Origin: a virus
Direction: 5' to 3' (one strand)
Virus record (IMG/VR): IMGVR_UViG_3300045974_000399
Span: 17,908 to 81,907 of that record
DNA length: 64,000 nt
Below, in pieces: positions 8,079 through 16,751 of the stretch. Every line of letters begins with the position of its first letter. Within the stretch, counting starts at the first letter, position 1. A program made the position numbers and the translations under genes. Under the pieces are notes generated by a model. The model was not told the DNA's origin, did no database searches, and was given only the letters and a program-made list of their open reading frames with translations.

Positions 8079-9917
8079 TTAAGGGCGTGGTATCGGGGCG
8101 TCTGCTGCCTCTTTACCCTGGTTTATAACGGCAGTTAAGGTCTCGCCTCTGTAGGTAGCGGTTATAATATCCGTTCTAGGTACTCCTGCGATAGGCATGA
8201 TTACGGTTCCCGGACAAGTGTAAAGTCCAGATCCAGAAATAGTACCACCTAGGCTACCCGACACAGACCAAGTTGTTCCTACAGGAGCCTGTAATTGTAG
8301 TGTACGCCCAACCTCTACAAATGCACTAATAGGACTGAGCGTAAATTCTACTGCGGGAATAACTACGTAGGGGTTAACCACGGAAATAATATTTGTGTCT
8401 CTTGGACCTTCTAGCTCAGACATTCTGACGGTTTCATCCTGAGCTATGGGAGACGCATACTGGGTAAGCGGTAAATCATTCGGTACAATCATTACCACTA
8501 CCTCTACTTGTGCATAAGATATCTTGGTAGGATCTTTGTCACTGGTTATCTTTACCGTTACAATTTTTGCTACCCTTGGTGCGGTGTATAAACCAGTATC
8601 ACTTATTGTTCCAACATACCCGCTACCAGCTACTTCCCATAGAACCTTTTTGTTACCTGTACCTTCAACAACTGCAGTGAACTGATACTGCTCTCCGATG
8701 TTTACTTTAATGATACTTGGGTACACCTGAATGAATACTTCCTCTTCAGTCGGTTTTATAAGGGCCAGCTGCGTTGAATACGAAACAAGTAGGTTGGCGT
8801 ATGTGGTGGCTTTTATTGTTACAAATTCTGATGCTGATAGATTGGGAGTAGCGGTATAGAATCCATCCGCGTCTATTGTTCCGGAGCCAACCACACTCCA
8901 TATAACTCGATTGTTTGTAGACCCACTGACATACGCATAAAACTGGATTGTCCCGTCTAGCATTACCGAGGAATTTTCTGGACTTATTGTCAAGGAAACA
9001 ATTGCGTCACCCACACGATTACCCACTTCTGTCCCCGGGTAAATAAATCCGTCTGGATCGGGCACGTTTATCCCAATCTCAAGCTCAGGCGTAAACAAAG
9101 CTTGTAAGTCAGCATATCTACTATACATGGCGGAAGGGTCGACTCCAGTCATACAGGCGCAGAACCCACAAGTTGAAAGAAAGGGATTATCGGGAGGTCG
9201 ATTTGCTTCTGATTGCAGACGTGTGAAGATACCCCCGGAGGCAGGTGGTAGCATAATCATATACCCGCCTGCAGCAGCAAGGTTACCCATGAAGGCATTG
9301 GCTGAGGCTAATGCAGAATGATTTGCACTCAAAGCAAGACCCGCCGTTTTGGATGCGTAGCTTATATCCGCCATAATCCCCGTTATGGCATTAGCCACGC
9401 TATCCATTGTGCCGCCTAAACCAGGCATAAGATCTCTAAGCGTGGCAGACAGCCAAATATCTGTTGTAATACTGGGCGGATTAGGTTTTGGCGGTTGTAT
9501 CTTTGCCGTATTATTTATCCTGTCTGGCGGGCGAGCTATCTCTTTTACGATATCCAAAGAGGCCTTCATTTGAGCGTAGGTATCCAATAGAACATCGAAC
9601 TCAGGGGCAATAAAAATGCTGCAAACGCCCGTCGAAAAACCAGAGTTGAGCGGGGCATTAGCAGCCATTTCTAAGCGTGACAGCCAGTTGCCACGAGCAG
9701 GGGAAAGTCGGATAACGTAAAAGCCTGACGCTTCAAGTGCCGAGATTAAGGCTTCCATAGCTTGCATCTGAGCAGATATAGTTCCAAGCGCCATGTCTAA
9801 CACAGCTTTTAGCGCAACGAGTTTAAGCATCTCTTTAGACAAACCTGCTGATAGCGCATTTACAGAGGCTGCGACAGGACCAAGAGCTGCGGCTAGCGTT
9901 ACAGAGGACCAGGGCAT
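8079..9917 (-). CDS. Baseplate-region protein with duplicated domain and three Ig-like domains
   Basis: At 612 aa, the N-terminal half holds two copies of a ~57-residue unit (about residues 65-122 and 210-270). Both have the pattern Y-x-I-x-L-x-P-A-x-G, then RL, AN-x-P, then a 'Y-A-x-[ML]' end. The C-terminal half carries three bacterial Ig-like (BIG2-type) domains, each with a 'GLY-T-[AC]-P' or 'GFYTATP' signature. Ig-like domains on phage structural proteins usually mediate weak surface binding. The gene lies between a tube-tip/hub candidate and the gp25-like wedge gene, so a virion role near the baseplate is likely. AAGGAG precedes the ATG. Confidence 0.75.
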   Translation of the reverse strand: MPWSSVTLAAALGPVAASVNALSAGLSKEMLKLVALKAVLDMALGTISAQMQAMEALISALEASGFYVIRLSPARGNWLSRLEMAANAPLNSGFSTGVCSIFIAPEFDVLLDTYAQMKASLDIVKEIARPPDRINNTAKIQPPKPNPPSITTDIWLSATLRDLMPGLGGTMDSVANAITGIMADISYASKTAGLALSANHSALASANAFMGNLAAAGGYMIMLPPASGGIFTRLQSEANRPPDNPFLSTCGFCACMTGVDPSAMYSRYADLQALFTPELEIGINVPDPDGFIYPGTEVGNRVGDAIVSLTISPENSSVMLDGTIQFYAYVSGSTNNRVIWSVVGSGTIDADGFYTATPNLSASEFVTIKATTYANLLVSYSTQLALIKPTEEEVFIQVYPSIIKVNIGEQYQFTAVVEGTGNKKVLWEVAGSGYVGTISDTGLYTAPRVAKIVTVKITSDKDPTKISYAQVEVVVMIVPNDLPLTQYASPIAQDETVRMSELEGPRDTNIISVVNPYVVIPAVEFTLSPISAFVEVGRTLQLQAPVGTTWSVSGSLGGTISGSGLYTCPGTVIMPIAGVPRTDIITATYRGETLTAVINQGKEAADAPIPRP

Positions 9918-9931
9918 GTTATTGCTCCTTG

Positions 9932-10591
9932 TTAGGAAGAGACTTTTATTCCACCCTTTATCAAGGTGTCAATGTCTTCAACGGTTATAATATAGAAGCT
10001 GCGTACTTGCAAGTCTACTTTAGCTGATATGGGATTGCCTTTACGGTCAAATATAGAATCATATGACTGGCTTATGCTGGTTATAACGCAGCTAGGAAGC
10101 CGAAAGAAATCTCCAAACTTTATGTCCACGCTAACCCCATTATCTGCAGTAGAGGTGGCCTGCTTCAAGGGTGAGAAGGGAGATTCAAGAGTTCCGATAG
10201 CGCTTACAGAAGGCAAAGCAATCTTCATCAACTGCTTTATTGGGTTTACTACCTCTATATCAGAGTCACTTTGCGCTTTGAAAATGAAAGGCACAGTTAA
10301 CTCTAACCCTGAAGTACCCTGCCATATCTGAGCGGTCATTACTTTTGCTTGAGTGGACTGCCCAAATATCGGGGCTAGCTTTGACACAAGCCCCGCTACC
10401 TGTCCTGCAGTTCCACCTAGCTTATTCATTTGTTCCTGGATGATACTCGCATACTGTGAAGCCCACTCTATAGTAAGATTAACCGAAAAGTTTTCAGGCA
10501 TGGGAGTTTCTATCCTGACGGTATCACCAACCCTAGGTTTAGCCGTGAGCTTTATAAGATATCGAGGATTCGTTGGATTTATTGTGCTCAC
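9932..10591 (-). CDS. Probable tail tube tip or baseplate hub protein
   Basis: At 219 aa this begins with GTG behind GGAGAG. A beta-rich C-terminal part contains 'IKFGDFFRLPSCVITSI', similar in style to tube-like proteins that close the tube at the baseplate. It lies between the tape-measure gene and the wedge genes, where myoviruses encode tube-tip or hub proteins such as T4 gp48/gp54. The role comes mainly from position. Confidence 0.6.
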   Translation of the reverse strand: MSTINPTNPRYLIKLTAKPRVGDTVRIETPMPENFSVNLTIEWASQYASIIQEQMNKLGGTAGQVAGLVSKLAPIFGQSTQAKVMTAQIWQGTSGLELTVPFIFKAQSDSDIEVVNPIKQLMKIALPSVSAIGTLESPFSPLKQATSTADNGVSVDIKFGDFFRLPSCVITSISQSYDSIFDRKGNPISAKVDLQVRSFYIITVEDIDTLIKGGIKVSS

Positions 10592-10604
10592 CGTAATCTC
10601 TCCT

Positions 10605-13600
10605 TTATACCAAACCAGCGGTAACCAGAAACAGGCCTAAATCATCTACTACGAAAGTGGCATCAGATAATGAGGGTGGTTTAGCTGGCTGAGCTAGCTG
10701 TGAGGACGCCATTGGCGGAGCACTCTTTATCTCAACACCCTTTTCAACGTCCTTATCGCCCGGATCGTGTGTTACTCTGCTTACCTTAAAAGGAGTTTCC
10801 TCCCTAGAAACAGGGAGTCCAATAGGCACCGTAGTATCATAGGCCTTGCGGGGAAAGGATGTTGCGTCATTAAGTAGCCGTGACGCAGTTATCTTTTCAG
10901 GCAACTCGGAGGCACTAACCGGTGGTCCAACAGCTTCCTGTCCCGGAGCTACAGCTACCGCTGCTTTTTCAGTAGGTTTTGTGGTAGTGGCTATACTAGA
11001 CTTATACGTGGGATAACCGATTGTTTTGGGTTCAGGCACAAGCTTTGAATACAGCTTACTTACCGTGCCAAATAAACCATTCTTAGACAATCCCTCAAGA
11101 GATAGTAAATCTAGAGTTGACTCAGGTTTTGCCTCCACAGGTTTCTGTTCAGGTGGCTTAGCACTAGCTACAGCTACCGCGGTCTTTGCCTTGAGTGGGC
11201 TAGGCCCAGATTCTGGTCTAGCCGTCTCTTTTCTTACAGATGCTGGCTTAGGTCTATCTTCAGGTGCTTCCTTATAAGATTCAGTTGAAATGGCAGCAGC
11301 AGTTTTGGGAGTAGTTCCAGGTTCTTTTGGTATTACTGGCCTTACTTCAGACTCAAGTGCTAGCCCGGATACTATCTCAGGTGCTATCGCTGTTGCCTCT
11401 AAATCTAACTTAGTCTCCGGAAGCATGACCGCAGGTTTTTCGTCTACGGCGGTCTTAACAGGCGCTCCTGCTGTAGGTAACACAGCAGCTTTAGCCTTTT
11501 CTGCTTTTGACTCAGCTGTTGGAAGTAAAGCATCTGTAAGTGGAGTATCAACCTTAGCGGCGGTTTTGTTGTCCATCGACAGACTATCTGCCAATGACTT
11601 TCTTACTTCAGCTGGAGCTTTACCCACACCCAAAAGTAGGGGTGGCTTTGTCCAAGCCGCAGGTAATACATTTTTCTTTACGCCTGTGCTTCCGCCTTTA
11701 CTCCCAGAACTTGACTCAAATATTACTATCTTTCCACTGTCATTCGATGCCACCATTGCTACGTGAGTTGGTGTAGTTGCGCTACGAGTATTACCATCAC
11801 GGTCAACGCTTGTTTTACCATTTCCAATGAATATTAAGTCTCCAGGTTGAGCATTAGCAAGCCCGATATCACCCTCAAGGAATCTATTCTCTTTCCTAGC
11901 CTTAGACATCTGGCCCATTGAACCGGCTCCTGCTTCAGCGCCCATTCTAGAGTATAGCTTACTTGTAAGCCCGGAGCAGTCAATACCGCCAGATTCACCG
12001 CTCTTAGCTCCCCACTGATATTGCAACCCGGACAAATCTGCAGCATACGCGTCAACCGGTGTAGCTACCTTACCAGCGCTACCTCGGAAGTCAACTCCAG
12101 CTAACTTGTCAAAAGCTTTACCGATGCCCCTACGAGCTTTTGTTCCGAAGCTCTCTTTTACAGGAGCACCTGCGGTAGGCTCGGGTGGATGTAAGGCATC
12201 ATAAACAGAGGCACCTCCACCCCCTGTTGCTAGATCCGCAGCCGCGTTAGCAGCCTTCTTTGTTTCACCGACAGGGTCAGCCAGAAACTTACCGATACCC
12301 CCAAACAGCGTAGCAAAAAACCCACCTTCTTTATATGCGTCCACTGTAGTAGTATTTAGAGTGTTAAGGGTCTTGGAGTCAGCTACTGCTAGTTTACGCT
12401 CTGCATTCCACCTGTCAGCCGCTTTCTTATCCTGCATGTCCTTATCTCGGGACATGCTTATTGTAGATATAGCAGCAGGCTTAGTCTCAGAAGGTATTAC
12501 CTTTGTGGTTTCGACAACCTGCTGAGCTAATGGAACCGCAGGAATATTCAGAGCTGACTTGGGTATATCAGCTGCGTAAGCCTCGCTAGGAGAAAAAGCT
12601 GAACTTATAGCTGAAGGTATCGCCGAAAGAGCCTCTACCTTTTTGTCATCTGTTTTCTCTTTTACTTCGACAGCTTCATCCAGTTTCTTTCCTTCTTTTT
12701 CTTCGGACTTGAATATCTTGTGGCTAAGGGCTTTCATTGACTTTTCGCCAACGATGCCCCCAACTATTGCGCCGATGGCTCCAGTGATAAGTGCAACAGG
12801 TCCACCTGGAGCACCAACAGCTGCGCCCAGTGTACCACCCAAAAGAGCGCCACCCATTGCCCCTCCACCTGTTGCTACGGCTCGGGCAGTTTTCACTCCT
12901 GTTGACTGATCCTTGTTTTCGTCGCTGGTATACTCTAGACCGCCTGAGACTACACCTGCAAGAGGAACCGCAATTTTCCCCAGTACTCTACCACCGGCTT
13001 TAGCTATTCCCATAGCTCCAGCTGCGCCTTCAGCTCCCTTGACCGCAGTAGCCGCACCTTCAGCAGCAACGGCAACTCCCTCCGCACCTTTTGCAGCTGT
13101 GGCGGCACCTTCAGCACCTTTGGCTAATGTAGACGCTCCTTTGGCGCCACCCTTAACCGCTCCTGCCTTCTTAGGGTTTCTCTTGAAGAAGTCATAGAGT
13201 CCACCACCTCCGGGTGACTGGAGGTCTATCGCCCTATGGATGCCCTTAAGCTCTTTTATGATTGTAGTAAGCTGATCTTCTGTTGTCTCTATGCTTTCAG
13301 CTACTAGCTCATTCTGTTCATCCTGTTTTGCTTCTCTTCTACTTTCTCCGATACCACCTGTAACTGAAGGGGTAGCTTGTGCTGAAGTAGCCTCGGCTGC
13401 AGAATGCGTGTGCTCCACGCTATCAGTTAATGCTTCAAGAACCGGCGCAGGTACCGCAGTACTAGGTAATCCCATAAGCTCAGACAACCTACGGGCCAAT
13501 GCACCGATACCTGGCATAAGGGTATTATTTCGATTTATCGTTCTTTCAAATACAGAGTCTTCTGCATTGGCAGGGATAGCGTGCGGTACTTCTTCTACAG

Positions 13601-14423
13601 GTCTTCTTTCCAACCTAGTCGGTTCAGGAATAGCAACAGCAGTTTGTTCTTCTACTGATGCTGGCTCAACTGCAACCGCAGGTGCGCTTACGGGTTCTGC
13701 TGATCTTATTATCGGGTTGGAGCTTTCTCCGTAGGTCCTACCTAAGATTGATGCCAAAAGATTTACTGCTCTTTCACCTAGTAAACCTGCTCTGCCTAAT
13801 TGATGCTCCACTGCTTCTGATCTATCTGGAGCAATTCTTTCGGTGGCAGCTAAAATACCAGTTCGACCCAAATTTCCAATACGTCTTGCCAAGGGTTCAA
13901 TGTAAGGAACTACCCTAGCCATTATGGCAGGTGTAGCATCTACTGCTACTTTCCTTACCACGTCCTCAAATAGGGTCTTTAGCAAACCTTTAGGCTGAGT
14001 ATTTTTATCAATTTTCTTAAGGGCTTCATGTATGAGAGTTAAAAGAGCCGCATTAGTTTTGAACCCCGTGCGTGTTACGTCTGCATGTTTTTTAGCATGC
14101 TCTTTCTTTTCTTTTCTCTCCTTCTTTTCTCCACTATGAACGCTTACGTTCTTTTCTTCCTTGGGTGCTTTTTCAACAGGAGCGGCTTCATCACCTTTTA
14201 AGCCCTTCTTAGGAGACTCTTCCTTTGCGTGGCTTACCGATACGTGGATAGCTATCTTACCATCCGTTCTTACGTCTTTCACAGACACCAAACGCTCAGA
14301 GGTACTCTCAGTAGACGGGGCTTCGCTACCGCCCAATCTACTGTGGAGTCTCCCTAAGCCAAGTTTGTGAACATGCTCTATATCTCTCGGTTTACTACGC
14401 CGATCTTTATCAGTTGTGGACAT
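10605..14423 (-). CDS. Tape-measure protein with NlpC/P60 peptidoglycan hydrolase domain
   Basis: At 1272 aa this is the longest gene in the tail block and lies directly after the frameshifting chaperone, the standard tape-measure position. It has a charged N-terminus and long Ala/Pro/Glu-rich stretches. A central Ala/Gly-rich 'KGAEGA' repeat leads into glycine-zipper hydrophobic segments, as expected for a tape measure that enters the membrane. Around residues 795-930 is an NlpC/P60 domain with the nucleophile in 'GIDCSGL' (Cys816) and a histidine in 'PTHVAMV' (His887). It would cut peptidoglycan stem peptides during DNA entry. I start at ATG 14423, not at a GTG nine bases upstream, because AGGTG is well placed for it; the frameshift product stops six bases before. 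Confidence 0.85.
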   Translation of the reverse strand: MSTTDKDRRSKPRDIEHVHKLGLGRLHSRLGGSEAPSTESTSERLVSVKDVRTDGKIAIHVSVSHAKEESPKKGLKGDEAAPVEKAPKEEKNVSVHSGEKKERKEKKEHAKKHADVTRTGFKTNAALLTLIHEALKKIDKNTQPKGLLKTLFEDVVRKVAVDATPAIMARVVPYIEPLARRIGNLGRTGILAATERIAPDRSEAVEHQLGRAGLLGERAVNLLASILGRTYGESSNPIIRSAEPVSAPAVAVEPASVEEQTAVAIPEPTRLERRPVEEVPHAIPANAEDSVFERTINRNNTLMPGIGALARRLSELMGLPSTAVPAPVLEALTDSVEHTHSAAEATSAQATPSVTGGIGESRREAKQDEQNELVAESIETTEDQLTTIIKELKGIHRAIDLQSPGGGGLYDFFKRNPKKAGAVKGGAKGASTLAKGAEGAATAAKGAEGVAVAAEGAATAVKGAEGAAGAMGIAKAGGRVLGKIAVPLAGVVSGGLEYTSDENKDQSTGVKTARAVATGGGAMGGALLGGTLGAAVGAPGGPVALITGAIGAIVGGIVGEKSMKALSHKIFKSEEKEGKKLDEAVEVKEKTDDKKVEALSAIPSAISSAFSPSEAYAADIPKSALNIPAVPLAQQVVETTKVIPSETKPAAISTISMSRDKDMQDKKAADRWNAERKLAVADSKTLNTLNTTTVDAYKEGGFFATLFGGIGKFLADPVGETKKAANAAADLATGGGGASVYDALHPPEPTAGAPVKESFGTKARRGIGKAFDKLAGVDFRGSAGKVATPVDAYAADLSGLQYQWGAKSGESGGIDCSGLTSKLYSRMGAEAGAGSMGQMSKARKENRFLEGDIGLANAQPGDLIFIGNGKTSVDRDGNTRSATTPTHVAMVASNDSGKIVIFESSSGSKGGSTGVKKNVLPAAWTKPPLLLGVGKAPAEVRKSLADSLSMDNKTAAKVDTPLTDALLPTAESKAEKAKAAVLPTAGAPVKTAVDEKPAVMLPETKLDLEATAIAPEIVSGLALESEVRPVIPKEPGTTPKTAAAISTESYKEAPEDRPKPASVRKETARPESGPSPLKAKTAVAVASAKPPEQKPVEAKPESTLDLLSLEGLSKNGLFGTVSKLYSKLVPEPKTIGYPTYKSSIATTTKPTEKAAVAVAPGQEAVGPPVSASELPEKITASRLLNDATSFPRKAYDTTVPIGLPVSREETPFKVSRVTHDPGDKDVEKGVEIKSAPPMASSQLAQPAKPPSLSDATFVVDDLGLFLVTAGLV

Positions 14424-14428
14424 TAGGT

Positions 14429-14588
14429 TCACCTGGTCCTTTGTGTACTCTTTTTACGCTCAATATCTTCCACATAGGAGTCATACCAGTACAAAAGGCT
14501 TTTAACCGGAGTGAGATCATCCGTATGCCTATTACGCATTGAAGACAGAGTTATCTGAATATCGAGTATCTGCTTTTCAGTCAAGCTA
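14429..14588 (-). CDS. Frameshift extension of the tail assembly chaperone (+1 at CCC-TAG)
   Basis: The 312-aa upstream gene ends with TTT CCC TAG at 14586-14594. Reading +1 at CCC (CCC T to CCT) gives AGC TTG ACT and continues open for 52 codons to TGA at 14429-14431, six bases before the tape-measure ATG. This reproduces the tail-chaperone frameshift arrangement, and the CCC-stop type of site is known from Listeria phage PSA. The extension is charged and rich in helix formers, like other extension domains. A separate 36-residue gene starting at an internal ATG is possible but has no clear ribosome binding site. Confidence 0.7.
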
Positions 14589-15524
14589 GGGAAAGAAGGA
14601 AATATAATCCAGCACTAATTTCCTTCTTGAAGTCCCTCCACACTTCTGACAGGTAACATTGACGTATTCAGCAACGCCAAAATCAGTTAGCTCAGAAAGC
14701 AGCTCCTCAATTCCATCCTGAAGTGTGAAGTCAGGCTGACCTTCTAGTATATAAATCTTGTCCTTTAGTGTCTCCCCGTCTTTAATCCACTGAGCTAGTC
14801 CTACAATGTAAGCAGCTCCCTCAATGTCCATTATTTCTTCTTCTGTTAGCGTAGAGGTACCATTAAGAATCTGTTTCCTGCATTCCGAAAGCCTCTGATT
14901 AACTGACCAGACGTCCTCAAACAAACTCATCGAGGGCAAATCAATAGTTTCTGGAGCAGATATCTCATCGGGAAAAGTGTCAATGATAAGACTTGTCATA
15001 CCCAGTGTGGACAAGTTCTTGTACCCACATTCAGCTCCCTCTTCATTTGGAACAGGCTCCTCCGCACTAACTAGACCGGAGGTTAGGAATGCTGGTACAT
15101 TATCGCAGGTCCATTCAACCTTAAAGGGTTTCTTGGGATACGAATTGAGACGTAGCCAGTAAAGGCAATACTCGAAATCCTGTATCTTAAGAGAGAATAC
15201 ATCTTCAGATAGACATGCAGCTACTGCAGAAATAAGATACGTCAAGTTACCTGATTTCTTAGCCATGTATATAAGCTTGGCTTCTGAGGTACTGAATGGA
15301 CGTATCCAGAGTTGCTTGAAAGCATAGAACCGATAAGAAGTGGGTATAGGGTCTAGTAATACATACCGACCATCATTCCGAACGAATGTCTTTGGTGGAG
15401 TGGCTTTTTCAGGTTTGGGTGATTCTTTTACAGCAGGAATAGCAGCTTCCAAAACTACAAGCTGTTCTGGTTGAGTTGTGAGCTTAGTAGATTTATCGGG
15501 TGACGCAATTAGTATCTTTCGCAT
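14586..15524 (-). CDS. Tail assembly chaperone / hub assembly factor, zero-frame product
   Basis: At 312 aa, this protein lies between the tube-like genes and the tape measure. Its C-terminus has a CxxC ('CQKCGG') and other cysteines that may bind zinc. Many myoviruses encode a T4 gp26-like or chaperone protein here. The N-terminus MRKILIASPDK resembles the short leader seen on many proteins in this window, followed by a Pro/Lys-rich stretch to about residue 45. The gene ends at the putative +1 frameshift site. Role from position and the frameshift; no strong family match by eye. Confidence 0.65.
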   Translation of the reverse strand: MRKILIASPDKSTKLTTQPEQLVVLEAAIPAVKESPKPEKATPPKTFVRNDGRYVLLDPIPTSYRFYAFKQLWIRPFSTSEAKLIYMAKKSGNLTYLISAVAACLSEDVFSLKIQDFEYCLYWLRLNSYPKKPFKVEWTCDNVPAFLTSGLVSAEEPVPNEEGAECGYKNLSTLGMTSLIIDTFPDEISAPETIDLPSMSLFEDVWSVNQRLSECRKQILNGTSTLTEEEIMDIEGAAYIVGLAQWIKDGETLKDKIYILEGQPDFTLQDGIEELLSELTDFGVAEYVNVTCQKCGGTSRRKLVLDYISFFP

Positions 15525-15541
15525 GTATATCCCCTTTAGGG

Positions 15542-16105
15542 TTATCGAGTAATTGGTCTCTCTATCTTGCAGGAATCAACTGATAGAGTTACCTTTAGAG
15601 ACAGTCGTTCTTCTGTAGAAGTAAGCGCCAGTGGTTCTATTTGGGTTGGCCATATCCCTGAGAGTATGGCAGTTGTAACGATGTTACCTGTTATGTCAGA
15701 CAAAAGGCTTGCCTCAAGACGTGCCTTATATACATCAGGTAACGTGTAACAACCTTCATAACCTGCTCCGCTCTCTAGGATAAGATTCTGCCATTTTAGA
15801 ACGCGATCCAGAGTGGTTCCCTGGTTATCTTCATACAGCGTTAAGACCGTTGAGTTAACGTTGTTGAATCCAGGAAAGTAAGTTTTGCTAGCTTGAATAT
15901 GAACGTCCGTTATGTCAAAGTAAGGAAAAGGCATATCTATGGACTCGACATGCGTTTTTAACCAAGCATTGTCAAACAGCGTAGAATTATACGCTGCTCC
16001 CTTACCAATTGCCAGTGATCTAACCACCCAGTGCGTAGATAAGAGCGGAGAACCTAGACTATTTACGCTGGCAATATCTGTTAACCAAAGTCCGGCTCCA
16101 GCCAT
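15542..16105 (-). CDS. Second tail tube-like protein
   Basis: At 187 aa this is similar in length to the tube protein just upstream. It shares features of the myoviral tube fold: an N-terminal 'STHWVVRSLAIG' strand, a central 'PYFDITDVHI', and a C-terminal beta pair. It may cap or initiate the tube, or it may be a tube paralogue. A strong terminator separates it from the tube gene. AGGGAG precedes the ATG. Confidence 0.6.
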   Translation of the reverse strand: MAGAGLWLTDIASVNSLGSPLLSTHWVVRSLAIGKGAAYNSTLFDNAWLKTHVESIDMPFPYFDITDVHIQASKTYFPGFNNVNSTVLTLYEDNQGTTLDRVLKWQNLILESGAGYEGCYTLPDVYKARLEASLLSDITGNIVTTAILSGIWPTQIEPLALTSTEERLSLKVTLSVDSCKIERPITR

Positions 16106-16127
16106 GGCTGCACTCCCTATCTGAGAA

Positions 16128-16153
16128 AAGACGGGGCAACTACGCCCCGTCTT
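16128..16153 (-). terminator. Terminator after the tail tube gene
   Basis: A ten-base-pair perfect stem (AAGACGGGGC / GCCCCGTCTT) with a six-base loop is followed on the minus strand by TTTTCTC. It lies 22 bases after the tube stop, so it may trim or attenuate transcription between the abundant tube and the less abundant downstream tail genes. Confidence 0.75.
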
Positions 16154-16174
16154 CTCGGTGATTTCCCTCTGGTA

Positions 16175-16720
16175 TTAAATGCGCTCTACTTCAAAGTAGT
16201 CATACCTGAAGTTTGCGCTTACGTCCACGAAAGCCGCACTGGAGTTATCCAACGCGGTATCGGATACGTCCGTACACCAGAAGTTCTTGAACGTGATGAT
16301 CTTGACAGGTGTTGCTCCGTCAATCTCATTATACACATTCAGCAGGGCACTCATTGCCAGATAACCGCCGGGGAGCTGATTTTTTCCGCCACTGAGCTGC
16401 GTCCGGTAGTCTCGGGCCGCTTGCACCCAGCCAAGCATGGATGAGTAGATTTCGAGAGCATTGCTTTCGTTGTAGGTAATGCCCAGTGTTCCTGGGAACG
16501 TTGTCCGTCCGGCGAAGTTCAGCTTGTACCCGTGAAGCGGCAATTCCTGCGGCTCATTGGTAAGGCCAGGCATGCTGATGGTCTTGCAGCGGATCCGGAG
16601 TGCTTCTCGTGCAACCCGGTTACCGAAACCGGTAGGGATGCCTGTGAGAATCAACTCCCAGTTATCGGACATAAGAGGACTGTCGATTACTAGAGTTTCG
16701 TCAATGGTTATCCTTGCCAT
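16175..16720 (-). CDS. Tail tube protein
   Basis: At 181 aa, directly after the sheath gene, the length and position are those of the T4 gp19-like tube family. It contains strands such as 'PLMSDNWELILTGIP' and 'FPGTLGITYN', and ends 'NFRYDYFEVERI' as tube proteins often do. Codons are biased to G/C endings like the sheath and capsid genes, which fits high expression. The ATG has an AAAGGAG site. A strong terminator follows. Confidence 0.85.
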   Translation of the reverse strand: MARITIDETLVIDSPLMSDNWELILTGIPTGFGNRVAREALRIRCKTISMPGLTNEPQELPLHGYKLNFAGRTTFPGTLGITYNESNALEIYSSMLGWVQAARDYRTQLSGGKNQLPGGYLAMSALLNVYNEIDGATPVKIITFKNFWCTDVSDTALDNSSAAFVDVSANFRYDYFEVERI

Positions 16721-16751
16721 CTCTTTCTCCTTTATGTGATATGGTCGTTCT

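Noticed and set aside
11834-12055. A 73-codon frame inside the tape-measure gene
   Set aside because: It lies in the NlpC/P60 coding region in another frame; the catalytic Cys and His belong to the main frame.
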